21,296 nucleotides of DNA, taken from assembly GCA_964347475.1 (NCBI GenBank), contig CAYFYY010000076.1:1-21296 (forward strand). Direction: 5' to 3'. This DNA is from GCA-020356105 sp964347475. GTDB lineage: Bacteria > Pseudomonadota > Alphaproteobacteria > UBA8366 > JADFVY01. The notes beneath the pieces are model-generated. The model had not been told where the DNA came from. It searched no databases and saw only the letters and a program-made list of their open reading frames with translations. Below are positions 15,069 to 21,296 of this stretch, in pieces. Position 1 is the stretch's first letter. Each line of letters starts with the position of its first letter. The translations under genes were made by a program, and so were the position numbers.

Positions 15069-16090
15069 CGGACCGCGCCGAATCACGCCGGAGACGCAGC
15101 GACGCGGCCCTCCCGGTCTCGGTGCTGACCGGGTTCCTCGGCAGCGGCAAGACGACGCTGCTCAACCGCCTGCTGCGGCATCCCGGGCTGTCGGACACCG
15201 CGGTGATCGTCAACGAATTCGGCGAGATCGGCATCGACCACCTGCTTGTCGAGACGGCGCTGGAGGATGCGGTGCTGCTCAAGAGCGGCTGCGTCTGTTG
15301 CAGTATCCGCGGCGACCTCGTGGACACCCTCCTGCAGTTGGCGAGCCGCCGCGACCACGGCGAGATCCCCGACTTCGCCCGCGTGGTGGTGGAAACGACC
15401 GGGCTTGCCGATCCGGCGCCCGTGCTGCAGACGATGCTCACCGAGCCCAGCGTGACCGAACGATTCCGCCTCGGCAACGTCATCACGACGGTCGATGCGG
15501 TGAACGGACGTAGCCAGCTGGACACTTACGAGGAACCGAAACGGCAGGCTGCCGCCGCCGACCGCCTCGTCGTCACCAAGACCGATCTTGCCGCGGTCGC
15601 CGACGTCGCCGATCTGGTGGCGCATCTGCGGCATATCAACCCGCTGAGCCCGGTCTACGAGATCGCCAACGGCGATATCGACCCCGACCTGCTGATCGGC
15701 GGTGACGCGGCGAACGCGCGGCGGTTCGACACCGATTGGGCGGCCGATGCCGAGACCCACGAGCATCATGCCCATGGTGCCGAGGGCGACGTCGAGTCGT
15801 TCTGCATCGTGCGCGATAAGCCGATCGCGGCGCCTGTCCTGCGCAGGTGGCTCGGGTCCCTGATGTCGCTGCGCGGGGCGGACCTGCTGCGCATCAAGGG
15901 CATCATCGATGTCGCGGGGGTCGACCGGCCGGTCGTCATCCAGGGCGTCCAGCATCTCTTCCACCCGCCGGCCATGCTCGACGCATGGCCCGGGAGCGAC
16001 CGCCGCACCAAGATCGTCTTCATCGCCCGCGACATTTCGCGCGACGGCGTCGAACGGGCGCTCGACGCAATAACCGGCCACGCCGCTTGA
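15065..16090 (+). CDS. COG0523 (CobW/ZNG-type) GTPase, putative metallochaperone, copy 2
   Basis: This is a 341-residue G3E GTPase with Walker A GFLGSGKT (23-30), GCVCC (75-79), ETTGLADPAP (110-119), TKTD (171-174), a histidine cluster THEHHAHG (231-238) and the C-terminal QHLFHPP. It overlaps the bicupin gene by 4 bases and is 29 bases before the LVIVD gene, so the three form one operon. The family transfers metals to specific enzymes; here the bicupin and/or the histidine-bearing propeller are the obvious client candidates. It is clearly paralogous to the copy at 8024-9124, but the histidine cluster differs in spacing, which may reflect a different metal or partner. An extra arginine-rich stretch (residues 8-11) precedes the fold. 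Confidence 0.93.
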   Translation: MTDRAESRRRRSDAALPVSVLTGFLGSGKTTLLNRLLRHPGLSDTAVIVNEFGEIGIDHLLVETALEDAVLLKSGCVCCSIRGDLVDTLLQLASRRDHGEIPDFARVVVETTGLADPAPVLQTMLTEPSVTERFRLGNVITTVDAVNGRSQLDTYEEPKRQAAAADRLVVTKTDLAAVADVADLVAHLRHINPLSPVYEIANGDIDPDLLIGGDAANARRFDTDWAADAETHEHHAHGAEGDVESFCIVRDKPIAAPVLRRWLGSLMSLRGADLLRIKGIIDVAGVDRPVVIQGVQHLFHPPAMLDAWPGSDRRTKIVFIARDISRDGVERALDAITGHAA

Positions 16091-16119
16091 GACCGAGACC
16101 AGGAGCGAAAGAGGACAGC

Positions 16120-17361
16120 ATGAGCAAAGACGACGCATGGAACATGAAACTGATCGGCCACGACACGCTGACCGGCTATGGCGGCATCGGCGAGGGCATG
16201 TCGATCCAGCTCGCCAGGGACGGCCGGCGGATCATGTGGCTGGCCCATGAGGGGCCGCCGAAGAACTTCACCGGCGTCGACGTCAGCGACCCGCGCAATC
16301 CCAAGGTCGTCATCCAGACCGACCTGCCGCACAAGCGCATGCGCTCCAACTCGCTCGAGGTCGTCGGCGACATCATGGCCGTCGCCTACCAGACACGTGA
16401 GCGGCCCGAAAGCAACGCCGCCGGGTTCGACATCGAAAATGCCGGCCTGGAACTGTTCGACATCAGCACGCCGGAGGAGCCGAAATCGATTTCCTTCTTC
16501 GACTGCAAGGGGCCGGGCTCGATGGGCGTGCACCAGCTCTGGTTCGTCGACGGCGAGTACATCCACTGCGCTGCCGGGGCAGCCGACTTCATGCCGCGCG
16601 ATTTGCAGGATTGTCAGTTCTACCGCTGCATCGACGTGCGCGACCCGGCCAGGCCCGAGGAGGTCGGCCGCTGGTGGCTGCCCGGCACGCGCGACGGCGA
16701 CGAGGCGCCGCCGCCGCCGCGCCACCCGCAGTTCGACAAGGGCTTCCGCGCCCACAACACCAACGTCTATCCGGAGCGGCCGGACCGCGTCTATATGGGC
16801 TATCTCGACGGCGGCACCGTCATCCTCGACATCGCCGACAAGGCGAACCCGAAGATGGTCGGGCACTGGAACCCGCACCCGCCCTTCCCCGGCTTCACCC
16901 ACACTGCGCTGCCGCTGCTCGACCGCGACCTTTTGATCGTCACCGACGAGAGCGTCGTCGACGGCGCCGAGGACTGGCCGAAGCTGACCTGGGTCGTCGA
17001 CATGCGCGACGAGACCAACCTTGTGCCGATCAGCACCCTGCCGATGCCGCCGGTCGAGGAATACCGGCGCCGGGGCGGGCGCTACGGCTCGCACAACTTG
17101 CACGAGAACCGGCCCGGCCCGGCCTTCCGCTCGAGCAACACCATCTTCGCCACCTTCTTCAACGGCGGGGTGCGCGCGTACGACCTGTCGGACCCGTTCC
17201 GGCCCGAGGAGATCGCCCATTACGTCTCCGCCGCGCCGGAGGGCTCGCGCGCCGGCTCGATCCAGATCAACGACGTCTATGTCGACGAGAACCGGCTGGT
17301 CTACGCCGTCGACCGCTTCGCCGGCGGCCTCTACATCTTCGAGATGGAAGTGGAGATATAG
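16120..17361 (+). CDS. LVIVD-repeat beta-propeller protein
   Basis: This is a 413-residue protein with at least six blades marked by the repeat hydrophobic-Asp-hydrophobic-x-Asp-Pro-x-x-Pro: VDVSDPRNP (53-61), LFDISTPEEP (112-121), CIDVRDPARP (170-179), ILDIADKANP (235-244), VVDMRDETN (292-300) and AYDLSDPFRP (353-362). There is no signal peptide, so it is probably cytoplasmic. Histidines occur at equivalent blade-entry positions: His139 (GVHQLW), His212 (FRAHNT), His261 (GFTHTA) and His326 (GSHNLH). Start ATG 16120 has GAGG 5 bases upstream. The frame stays open further 5' but that part is antisense-like shadow of the GTPase gene. The biochemical role of the family is not established. Its operon with a bicupin and a metal-chaperone GTPase suggests an enzyme or metal-binding scaffold. 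Confidence 0.88.
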   Translation: MSKDDAWNMKLIGHDTLTGYGGIGEGMSIQLARDGRRIMWLAHEGPPKNFTGVDVSDPRNPKVVIQTDLPHKRMRSNSLEVVGDIMAVAYQTRERPESNAAGFDIENAGLELFDISTPEEPKSISFFDCKGPGSMGVHQLWFVDGEYIHCAAGAADFMPRDLQDCQFYRCIDVRDPARPEEVGRWWLPGTRDGDEAPPPPRHPQFDKGFRAHNTNVYPERPDRVYMGYLDGGTVILDIADKANPKMVGHWNPHPPFPGFTHTALPLLDRDLLIVTDESVVDGAEDWPKLTWVVDMRDETNLVPISTLPMPPVEEYRRRGGRYGSHNLHENRPGPAFRSSNTIFATFFNGGVRAYDLSDPFRPEEIAHYVSAAPEGSRAGSIQINDVYVDENRLVYAVDRFAGGLYIFEMEVEI

Positions 17362-17368
17362 ATTCGAT

Positions 17369-17406
17369 CCCACTCGCCGCCGGCCGGCGGGATGGCGACG
17401 GGATCG
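17369..17406. repeat. 38-base dispersed repeat, copy 1
   Basis: This starts 8 bases after the LVIVD stop and matches 20949-20986 at 35 of 38 positions (shared GGCGGGATGGCGACGGGATC). Both copies follow the 3' end of a plus-strand gene and precede a REP-like copy, so it may be part of a larger intergenic repeat module. It contains GCCGCCGGCCGGCGG, which can fold. Confidence 0.7.
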
Positions 17407-17433
17407 GGCACCGGATCGTGGACGACGGCGCGA

Positions 17434-17534
17434 CCTCATGCTTCCAGACACCCCTTCGGGGCTCCTCAGCATGAGGCTCCAATGCCTGTTTCCTTATCCT
17501 GAGGAGGGCCGCAGGCCCATCTCGAACGGTGAGG
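17434..17534. repeat. Inverted pair of REP-like palindromic repeats (copies 2a and 2b)
   Basis: Copy 2a (17434-17476) and copy 2b (17492-17534) are inverted with respect to each other, like the pair at 5432-5541, with the same length (43 bases each) and the same outer CCTCAT/ATGAGG-type ends in slightly degenerate form. They fill the gap between the convergent LVIVD and 240-residue protein genes. Confidence 0.8.
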
Positions 17535-17548
17535 TCGCGCCGAGGCCG

Positions 17549-18271
17549 TCAGGCAGCGCCGAACCCGGCGGCGGCGAGGGTTGCCGGGACGAACGGGCCG
17601 CTGGGGACCGGGTCGTCCTGCCAGAACCGCCGCAGGGCGTCCGGCAGGTGGGCGGCGAACTCGTCGCTCCGCAGCGCCGCCTGCGGCAGGGCAAACCGTT
17701 CGGCGCCGGCAGCCTCGAGGCGCGCCGCCCGCTCCTGCTGCGCCGGGCCCGCGGTCTCGCTGCCGATCAGGTCGACCGCGAGCAGCGCCGCGCCGGTCCA
17801 GAAGGCGCAGTCGACGCGGACCGGCGGCCGGCCGTCCTCATCGTCGAGGCAGAGATGCGCCTGCGGCAGCGGGCGCAGGGCCGAGAACAGCCAGTCGCGG
17901 TAGTGGTAGAGCCCGTCGAATTCCGCGGCCCGGGCCTCCAGCTCGCGCCGGCTCGCCTCGACCTCGGCGCTAACGAACGCGAAATAGCGCGTAACGAACA
18001 GCTTCTGGAATTTCGCCCACAGGCCGCAATGCCGATCCGCATAGGCCTGCAGATAGTCGAGCTGCGCTGCCGGATCGGCGAGGTCCTGCAGCGGCGGCGC
18101 CTCGATGAAGTCGTAGGGCCCGTCATGGAGCCGGAGCGGCGCGCGCCGCGCAGGATCGATGACGACATGCGGCACGCGGCAGGCCGGCACGCCGTCCACC
18201 CCGGCCGGGCCGAGGTAGTCGGCCGACCAGCGCTCGACGCCGTAGGGAATGAGGATCGGATCGTGTGCCAT
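17549..18271 (-). CDS. Protein of unknown function (240 residues)
   Basis: I do not recognise this gene. It is a soluble-looking protein with many aromatic residues in its first two thirds, a likely helical stretch with alternating charges at about 84-118, and no signal peptide or membrane segment. Residues 152-213 (RVDCAF, AVDLIGSET, then regularly spaced R, L and G, and FALPQAAL) loosely recall the nuclease-like DUF559 layout, with Asp154, Asp167 and Glu172 as possible acidic residues; this is a pattern impression only. ATG 18271 is the first start, but no good ribosome site precedes it. It is convergent with the LVIVD operon and divergent from the second small cupin gene, with 104 bases between the starts. 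Its codon use matches the neighbours, so I consider it a real gene. Confidence 0.72.
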   Translation of the reverse strand: MAHDPILIPYGVERWSADYLGPAGVDGVPACRVPHVVIDPARRAPLRLHDGPYDFIEAPPLQDLADPAAQLDYLQAYADRHCGLWAKFQKLFVTRYFAFVSAEVEASRRELEARAAEFDGLYHYRDWLFSALRPLPQAHLCLDDEDGRPPVRVDCAFWTGAALLAVDLIGSETAGPAQQERAARLEAAGAERFALPQAALRSDEFAAHLPDALRRFWQDDPVPSGPFVPATLAAAGFGAA

Positions 18272-18375
18272 CGACGGTGCCGGGTGACGTTGCTGCGATG
18301 GTCTTGTACAGTCCGCGGCGTGAAAACGCCACCCGTGGGGACGCCCGGCCGGGCAGACAAGAAGGAGAGAGCGAG

Positions 18376-18837
18376 ATGAGCGAGAAGACCGCGCCGGAGG
18401 GCGCGACCAAGACCGAGGGCGCGCACAAGGCCGGCGACGGCAACAACATCTTCCAGCTCGAGGAGCTGGCCGGCCTGCGCGCCGGCGCCACCTACTCGAC
18501 CGCGAGGGGCCCGGTCGTCGAGGGCGTGCACACCCAGGTCGGGCTGATGCGCAAGGCCAGGGGCACCGGCGCGCGACCGCACAGCCACCCGAACGAGCAG
18601 TGGAACTACATCCTCAAGGGCAAGGTGCGGGCGATGATCGACGGCAAGGAGACGATCGCCGGGCCGGGCACGCTGCTCTACCTGCCGGCCAACGTCGTCC
18701 ATTCGACGGTGGCGCTGCCGGACGAGGACGTCGTCTTCTTCGTCGTCAAGGACCTCTCGCACGGCATCCACGGCATCCCCGCCGACGGCAAGGACACCGG
18801 CGGCTTCTACGAGGAGGGCTTCGCGCCGGAAGAGTGA
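18376..18837 (+). CDS. Small single-domain cupin protein, copy 2
   Basis: This 153-residue single cupin has ligands His69, His71, Glu74 (RPHSHPNEQWNYILKG) and His109 (LPANVVHST), then VVKDLSHGIHG. It is a close paralog of the cupin at 12065-12511, including the N-terminal STARGPVVEG block that corresponds to STSRGGVLEG there. Start ATG 18376 has AAGGAG 9 bases upstream; the frame is open further upstream but without family character. It is monocistronic, divergent from the unknown 240-residue gene and followed by the 361-base palindromic element. Having two near-duplicates in one locus suggests related but distinct substrates, or a sensor and enzyme pair. Confidence 0.9.
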   Translation: MSEKTAPEGATKTEGAHKAGDGNNIFQLEELAGLRAGATYSTARGPVVEGVHTQVGLMRKARGTGARPHSHPNEQWNYILKGKVRAMIDGKETIAGPGTLLYLPANVVHSTVALPDEDVVFFVVKDLSHGIHGIPADGKDTGGFYEEGFAPEE

Positions 18838-18842
18838 GCGAT

Positions 18843-19203
18843 TGGCTGTTGGTCGTTGGCTTTTAGCCGCTAGCTTGTGAGTCGCGCGTCATTGCGCGGA
18901 GGCCGTAGGCCGGCGCGGTAATCCAGTCTCCCGGCTTGGCCCGTCGTCCCGCCCCCTCCCCAACCCCTCCCCCCGTAGAAGGACTGCGCATACAGGCGGG
19001 CGCCGGCGCGAGGGAGAGGGGCTTTAACGGCGCAGGCGGAACGATCGAGCCCCTCTCCCTTGCGCCGATGGCTGCGGGGACGCGCGGCCGTGCCACGGGG
19101 GGAGGGGTTGGGGAGGGGGAGGATGCCGGATAGCTTCGTTCCGCGCTCGGGTCGCGCGGCGCCGATCTCCTGCCAACCTCTAAAAGCCAACGGCTAACGG
19201 CCA
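18843..19203. repeat. 361-base nested palindromic element, MITE-like or intergenic mosaic repeat
   Basis: Three nested inverted repeats are visible. The outer ends 18843-18866 and 19180-19203 match at 20 of 24 positions, including a perfect 12-base GTTGGCTTTTAG. The middle arms 18952-18976 and 19095-19119 are a perfect 25-base inverted repeat of G/C tracts. The inner arms 19006-19023 and 19048-19065 match at 17 of 18 positions. It fills the gap 18838-19216 between convergent genes. Short open frames inside it follow the repeat and I do not regard them as genes. Confidence 0.8.
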
Positions 19204-19216
19204 TCGGCCGACCGCG

Positions 19217-20191
19217 TCACGCCACCTCGACCCAGCCGCCCTCCTCGGCCGATTTGGCGATCGCCTCGTGGACGGCGACGCCGTGGATCGCCTGCGCGGG
19301 CGTGACCGGGAACGGCGCGCCGCCGCCGATCGCCCGCGCGAACGCCTCGAGTTCCGCCTTCTCGATGTCGATCTGCTCGTAGGAGCGGTCTTCGATGATG
19401 CGGTCGAGGTCGCTGACCACCATGCGGTGCTCGGTCGGAAGCTCGATCCAGCCCTTGGTGCCCATGACGTTGACCCGCCAGTAGTCGCCGGTCGCCATCA
19501 CGGTCGAGAGATAGCCGGTGACCCCGTTCCGGAAGCGCAGCAGCGCGCAGGTGACGTCGTCGACCTCGATGTCGACCGCGCGCCGCTCGCTTAGCGCGCA
19601 CACCGAAGCGACCTCGCCGCACAGATCGATCATCAGGTCGAGCACGTGGATGCCGCGCGGCGACATGCCGCCGGCCGGGTTGTCGTCGCGCCGCGCCCGC
19701 CACGAATCGGCCGGCGTGCGCAGGAAGGTCGGGCCGGAGAACTGGCACTCGACGTGCAGCAAATCGCCGATGCGCCCGCTCGCCGCCGCGTTCTTCATGT
19801 CGATCACGGCGGGACGGAAGCGCCGGTTGAAGGCGACGGCGAGCGTCACATGCGCCTCGGCGCAGGCCTTCGCCACTTCCTCGGCGCTCTCGCGCGTCAG
19901 CGTGAACGGCTTTTCCACCTGGACGTGCTTGCGCGCGGCGGCGGCGCGCAGCACCTGGCCCGCATGCTCCGAATTGCGGGTCGCCAGCACGACCGCCTCG
20001 ACCGACGGGTCCGCCAGCACCGCCTCGTAGTCGCCGTTGACGAGGAAGCCCATGGAATCGGCGAACTCGCGGTGCTTGCCGGGCGTGCGCACGATTCCGG
20101 CGACGAAGCGGATGACGTTGCTCTTGCCCTGGACCGATTCGACGAGGGTGCGCCCCCAGCGGCCGAGCCCGTAGATTGCTGCGTTGATCAT
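19217..20191 (-). CDS. Gfo/Idh/MocA family NAD(P)-dependent oxidoreductase
   Basis: This is a 324-residue two-domain oxidoreductase. The N-terminal Rossmann motif is IYGLGRWG (residues 6-13), the family EKP motif (EKPFTL, 93-98) carries the catalytic lysine, and the substrate domain has AFNRRFRP (120-127) and GGMSPRGIHVLDL with His182 and Asp185. Substrates in this family are usually sugars, inositols or related polyols, but many members act on other hydroxylated compounds. ATG 20191 has AGGAGG 9 bases upstream, which decides the start over an earlier in-frame codon at 20221. It is divergent from the GlcG-like gene; the 275-base gap between them carries a REP-like copy. Confidence 0.92.
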   Translation of the reverse strand: MINAAIYGLGRWGRTLVESVQGKSNVIRFVAGIVRTPGKHREFADSMGFLVNGDYEAVLADPSVEAVVLATRNSEHAGQVLRAAAARKHVQVEKPFTLTRESAEEVAKACAEAHVTLAVAFNRRFRPAVIDMKNAAASGRIGDLLHVECQFSGPTFLRTPADSWRARRDDNPAGGMSPRGIHVLDLMIDLCGEVASVCALSERRAVDIEVDDVTCALLRFRNGVTGYLSTVMATGDYWRVNVMGTKGWIELPTEHRMVVSDLDRIIEDRSYEQIDIEKAELEAFARAIGGGAPFPVTPAQAIHGVAVHEAIAKSAEEGGWVEVA

Positions 20192-20284
20192 GCCGGTTTG
20201 CCTCCTGCCCCGTCGATGCACTATAGGTTTTGGAGAGGAACGAGCGCAACGGCGGGGAAACCAGGAGACCGGACGTCACCCCCT

Positions 20285-20327
20285 CCCCATCCTTCGAGAC
20301 GGGCCTCCGGCCCTCCTCGGGATGAGG
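20285..20327. repeat. REP-like palindromic repeat (copy 3, single)
   Basis: This 43-base copy is oriented like 1a and 2a (CTTCGAGACGGGCCT core, ending GATGAGG). It is the only complete copy without an inverted partner. Just downstream, GGGAGAGGGGCTT (20343-20355) repeats a string found inside the 361-base element (19012-19024), so this gap seems to be a mosaic of the same repeat families. Apart from these and the downstream ribosome site, the gap 20192-20466 shows nothing else. Confidence 0.75.
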
Positions 20328-20466
20328 CCATCCCCCTTTCAAGGGAGAGGGGCTTGTGGCGCGCCGCCATCAACCGAGCCCTCTTTCGCCTCGGCGGGGG
20401 CGGGTTGCGAGGAGGTGGGACGATCGGCAAAACCGCGCGAGCGGCCAACAACGAACGGAGGCATTC

Positions 20467-20904
20467 ATGCCGAGACTGACCCTGGAGCAGGCCAACACCA
20501 TCATCGAGGCCGCCATCGCGACGGCCCGCGCCGCCGGCGCGCCGCCGGTCGCCGTCGTCGTGCTCGACGATGCGGGGCACGTCAAGGCCGTGCAGCGCGA
20601 GGATAAGGCCTCGATGTTCCGCGTCGACGCCGGCCTCGGCAAGGCCTGGGGCTGCGTTGCCATGGACGAGGGCAGCCGCGGCCTCGCCAAGCGCGCCAAG
20701 GCCAACCCCGGCTTCTTCAACGCCCTCGCCGTCGCCTCCAACGGCCGCCTCCTGCCCAACCCCGGCGGCGTGCTGATCCGCGATACCGGAGGGAACATCC
20801 TCGGCGCCGTGGGCATCAGCGGCGATACCGGGCCGAAGGACGAGGTGTTCGCCGTGGCGGGCATCGAAGCCGCGGGGCTGGTGGCGGACCCCGGCGAAGA
20901 TTAA
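20467..20904 (+). CDS. GlcG/HbpS family (haem-binding/degradation domain) protein
   Basis: This 145-residue single-domain protein is the normal length for the GlcG/HbpS (DUF336) family. Visible features are the N-terminal helix LTLEQANTIIEAAIATA, the strand VVVLDDAGH (31-39), LPNPGGVLIRD (96-106) and the C-terminal GAVGISGDTGPKDE (113-126) typical of the family. No export signal is visible, so it is probably cytoplasmic. ATG 20467 has GGAGG 5 bases upstream. The role of GlcG-type proteins is poorly defined; some bind haem or cobalamin and many lie near 2-hydroxyacid metabolism genes. Here it is a single-gene unit divergent from the Gfo/Idh/MocA oxidoreductase, and any functional link to it is inference. 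Confidence 0.9.
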   Translation: MPRLTLEQANTIIEAAIATARAAGAPPVAVVVLDDAGHVKAVQREDKASMFRVDAGLGKAWGCVAMDEGSRGLAKRAKANPGFFNALAVASNGRLLPNPGGVLIRDTGGNILGAVGISGDTGPKDEVFAVAGIEAAGLVADPGED

Positions 20905-20948
20905 GGCCGGCGGCCGGCTCAAGCGGCCAGCAAGATAAAGGCCTGCCG

Positions 20949-20986
20949 CCCACTCGACGCCGCCGGGCGGGATGGCGACGGGATCG
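20949..20986. repeat. 38-base dispersed repeat, copy 2
   Basis: This matches 17369-17406 at 35 of 38 positions in the same orientation, and likewise lies shortly after a plus-strand gene end. Confidence 0.7.
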
Positions 20987-21259
20987 AGGGCGCGTATCTG
21001 CGATGCGCGCCCCGCGGCGCCCGGCGGCCCCCTGCCCCGACGCGGCTCCCCAAAATAAGATTGCGCGACGCCCCGCTTCACCCGGCGCCCCCCTGCCCCC
21101 CAGCGCACCCGCCATGATACGGATTGCACGGTCTACCTGGAAGCCGCCCGGCCGGATCGCCGGCCCGCTCGCGCCCGGCCGCGTGAAACAACCCCATGCA
21201 AAGGCGTTTTCTGCGGGTTTCGGGGGGGAAACGGCCCCCCACGCGACGCCGGCCGGCGG

Positions 21260-21296
21260 CCTCATCCTGAAGGAGGCCCGCAGGGGCGTCTCGAAG
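21260..21296. repeat. REP-like palindromic repeat (copy 4, cut by window edge)
   Basis: CCTCATCCTGAAGGAGGC followed by GCGTCTCGAAG is oriented like copies 1b and 2b. The closing GATGAGG-type end would lie just beyond the window. Confidence 0.7.

Larger units (their letters stand above)
20905..21296. other. Gene-free right end with repeats
   Basis: No supportable gene is seen in these 392 bases. The start has a GC-rich foldable stretch (GGCCGGCGGCCGGC, 20905-20918) that could act as a weak terminator for the GlcG-like gene, then the second 38-base repeat, then GC-rich sequence with C- and G-tracts, and finally a truncated REP-like copy. Open frames on the minus strand have low-complexity translations. 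Confidence 0.6.

Noticed and set aside
15766..17472. Minus-strand open frame of 568 codons opposite the LVIVD gene
   Set aside because: No motif is seen and the opposite strand carries six clear LVIVD repeats with a good ribosome site.
18863..19204. Short open frames on both strands in the 18.9-19.2 kb gap
   Set aside because: They follow the inverted repeats, encode Pro/Arg/Gly-rich strings and have no family character.
20221..21265. Minus-strand open frames over and after the GlcG-like gene
   Set aside because: They cross repeats and the antisense of a recognised gene; composition is low complexity.

Overview
This is a 21.3 kb, very GC-rich chromosomal segment, most likely from an alphaproteobacterium of Rhizobiales or Rhodospirillales type. 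The evidence is the family content (tripartite tricarboxylate transporter, HpcH/HpaI aldolase, IclR regulator, COG0523 GTPases) and dispersed palindromic repeats of the CCTCAT...ATGAGG type that are common in that class. A run of 10 N inside tctC, flanked by duplicated bases, points to an automatically scaffolded, probably metagenomic, assembly. The high GC also produces long open frames opposite the real genes; I left these out.

Layout. (1) 1-4282, minus strand: the operon tctC-tctB-tctA followed by an amidohydrolase_2 (ACMSD-like) enzyme that runs off the left edge. (2) 4283-4639: a divergent control region with three palindromes. (3) 4640-5413, plus: HpcH/HpaI aldolase, followed by an inverted pair of REP-like repeats. 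(4) 5557-9930, minus: IclR regulator, COG0523 GTPase, then (after a 171 bp gap with a palindrome) a metal-dependent amidohydrolase and a D-2-hydroxyacid dehydrogenase. (5) 10163-12032, plus: a short-chain dehydrogenase and an Old Yellow Enzyme flavoprotein. (6) 12065-14020, minus: an SLC13/DASS-like anion permease and a small cupin. (7) 14268-17361, plus: a tight operon of bicupin, a second COG0523 GTPase and an LVIVD beta-propeller protein. (8) 17549-20904: an unrecognised 240-residue protein (minus), a second small cupin (plus), a Gfo/Idh/MocA oxidoreductase (minus) and a GlcG/HbpS-like protein (plus), separated by repeat-rich spacers.

How the genes may work together. The set looks like an accessory catabolic locus: two carboxylate/anion uptake systems, an aldolase, two amidohydrolase-superfamily enzymes, three NAD(P)-dependent oxidoreductases, an ene-reductase, three related cupins and an IclR regulator. 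The substrate cannot be read from the sequence. A shared palindrome, GGTGCACC, usually followed by GATTT, lies upstream of the aldolase, the amidohydrolase/dehydrogenase pair and the iclR/SDR divergent promoters. It is a candidate operator for the local IclR protein.

The most unusual feature is the repeated pairing of metal-chaperone GTPases (COG0523) with candidate metalloenzymes. One copy sits between iclR and the amidohydrolase. The other overlaps the bicupin by 4 bases and precedes a beta-propeller with regularly placed histidines. A 361 bp nested palindromic element at 18843-19203 and REP-like pairs at convergent gene ends are the main non-coding features.
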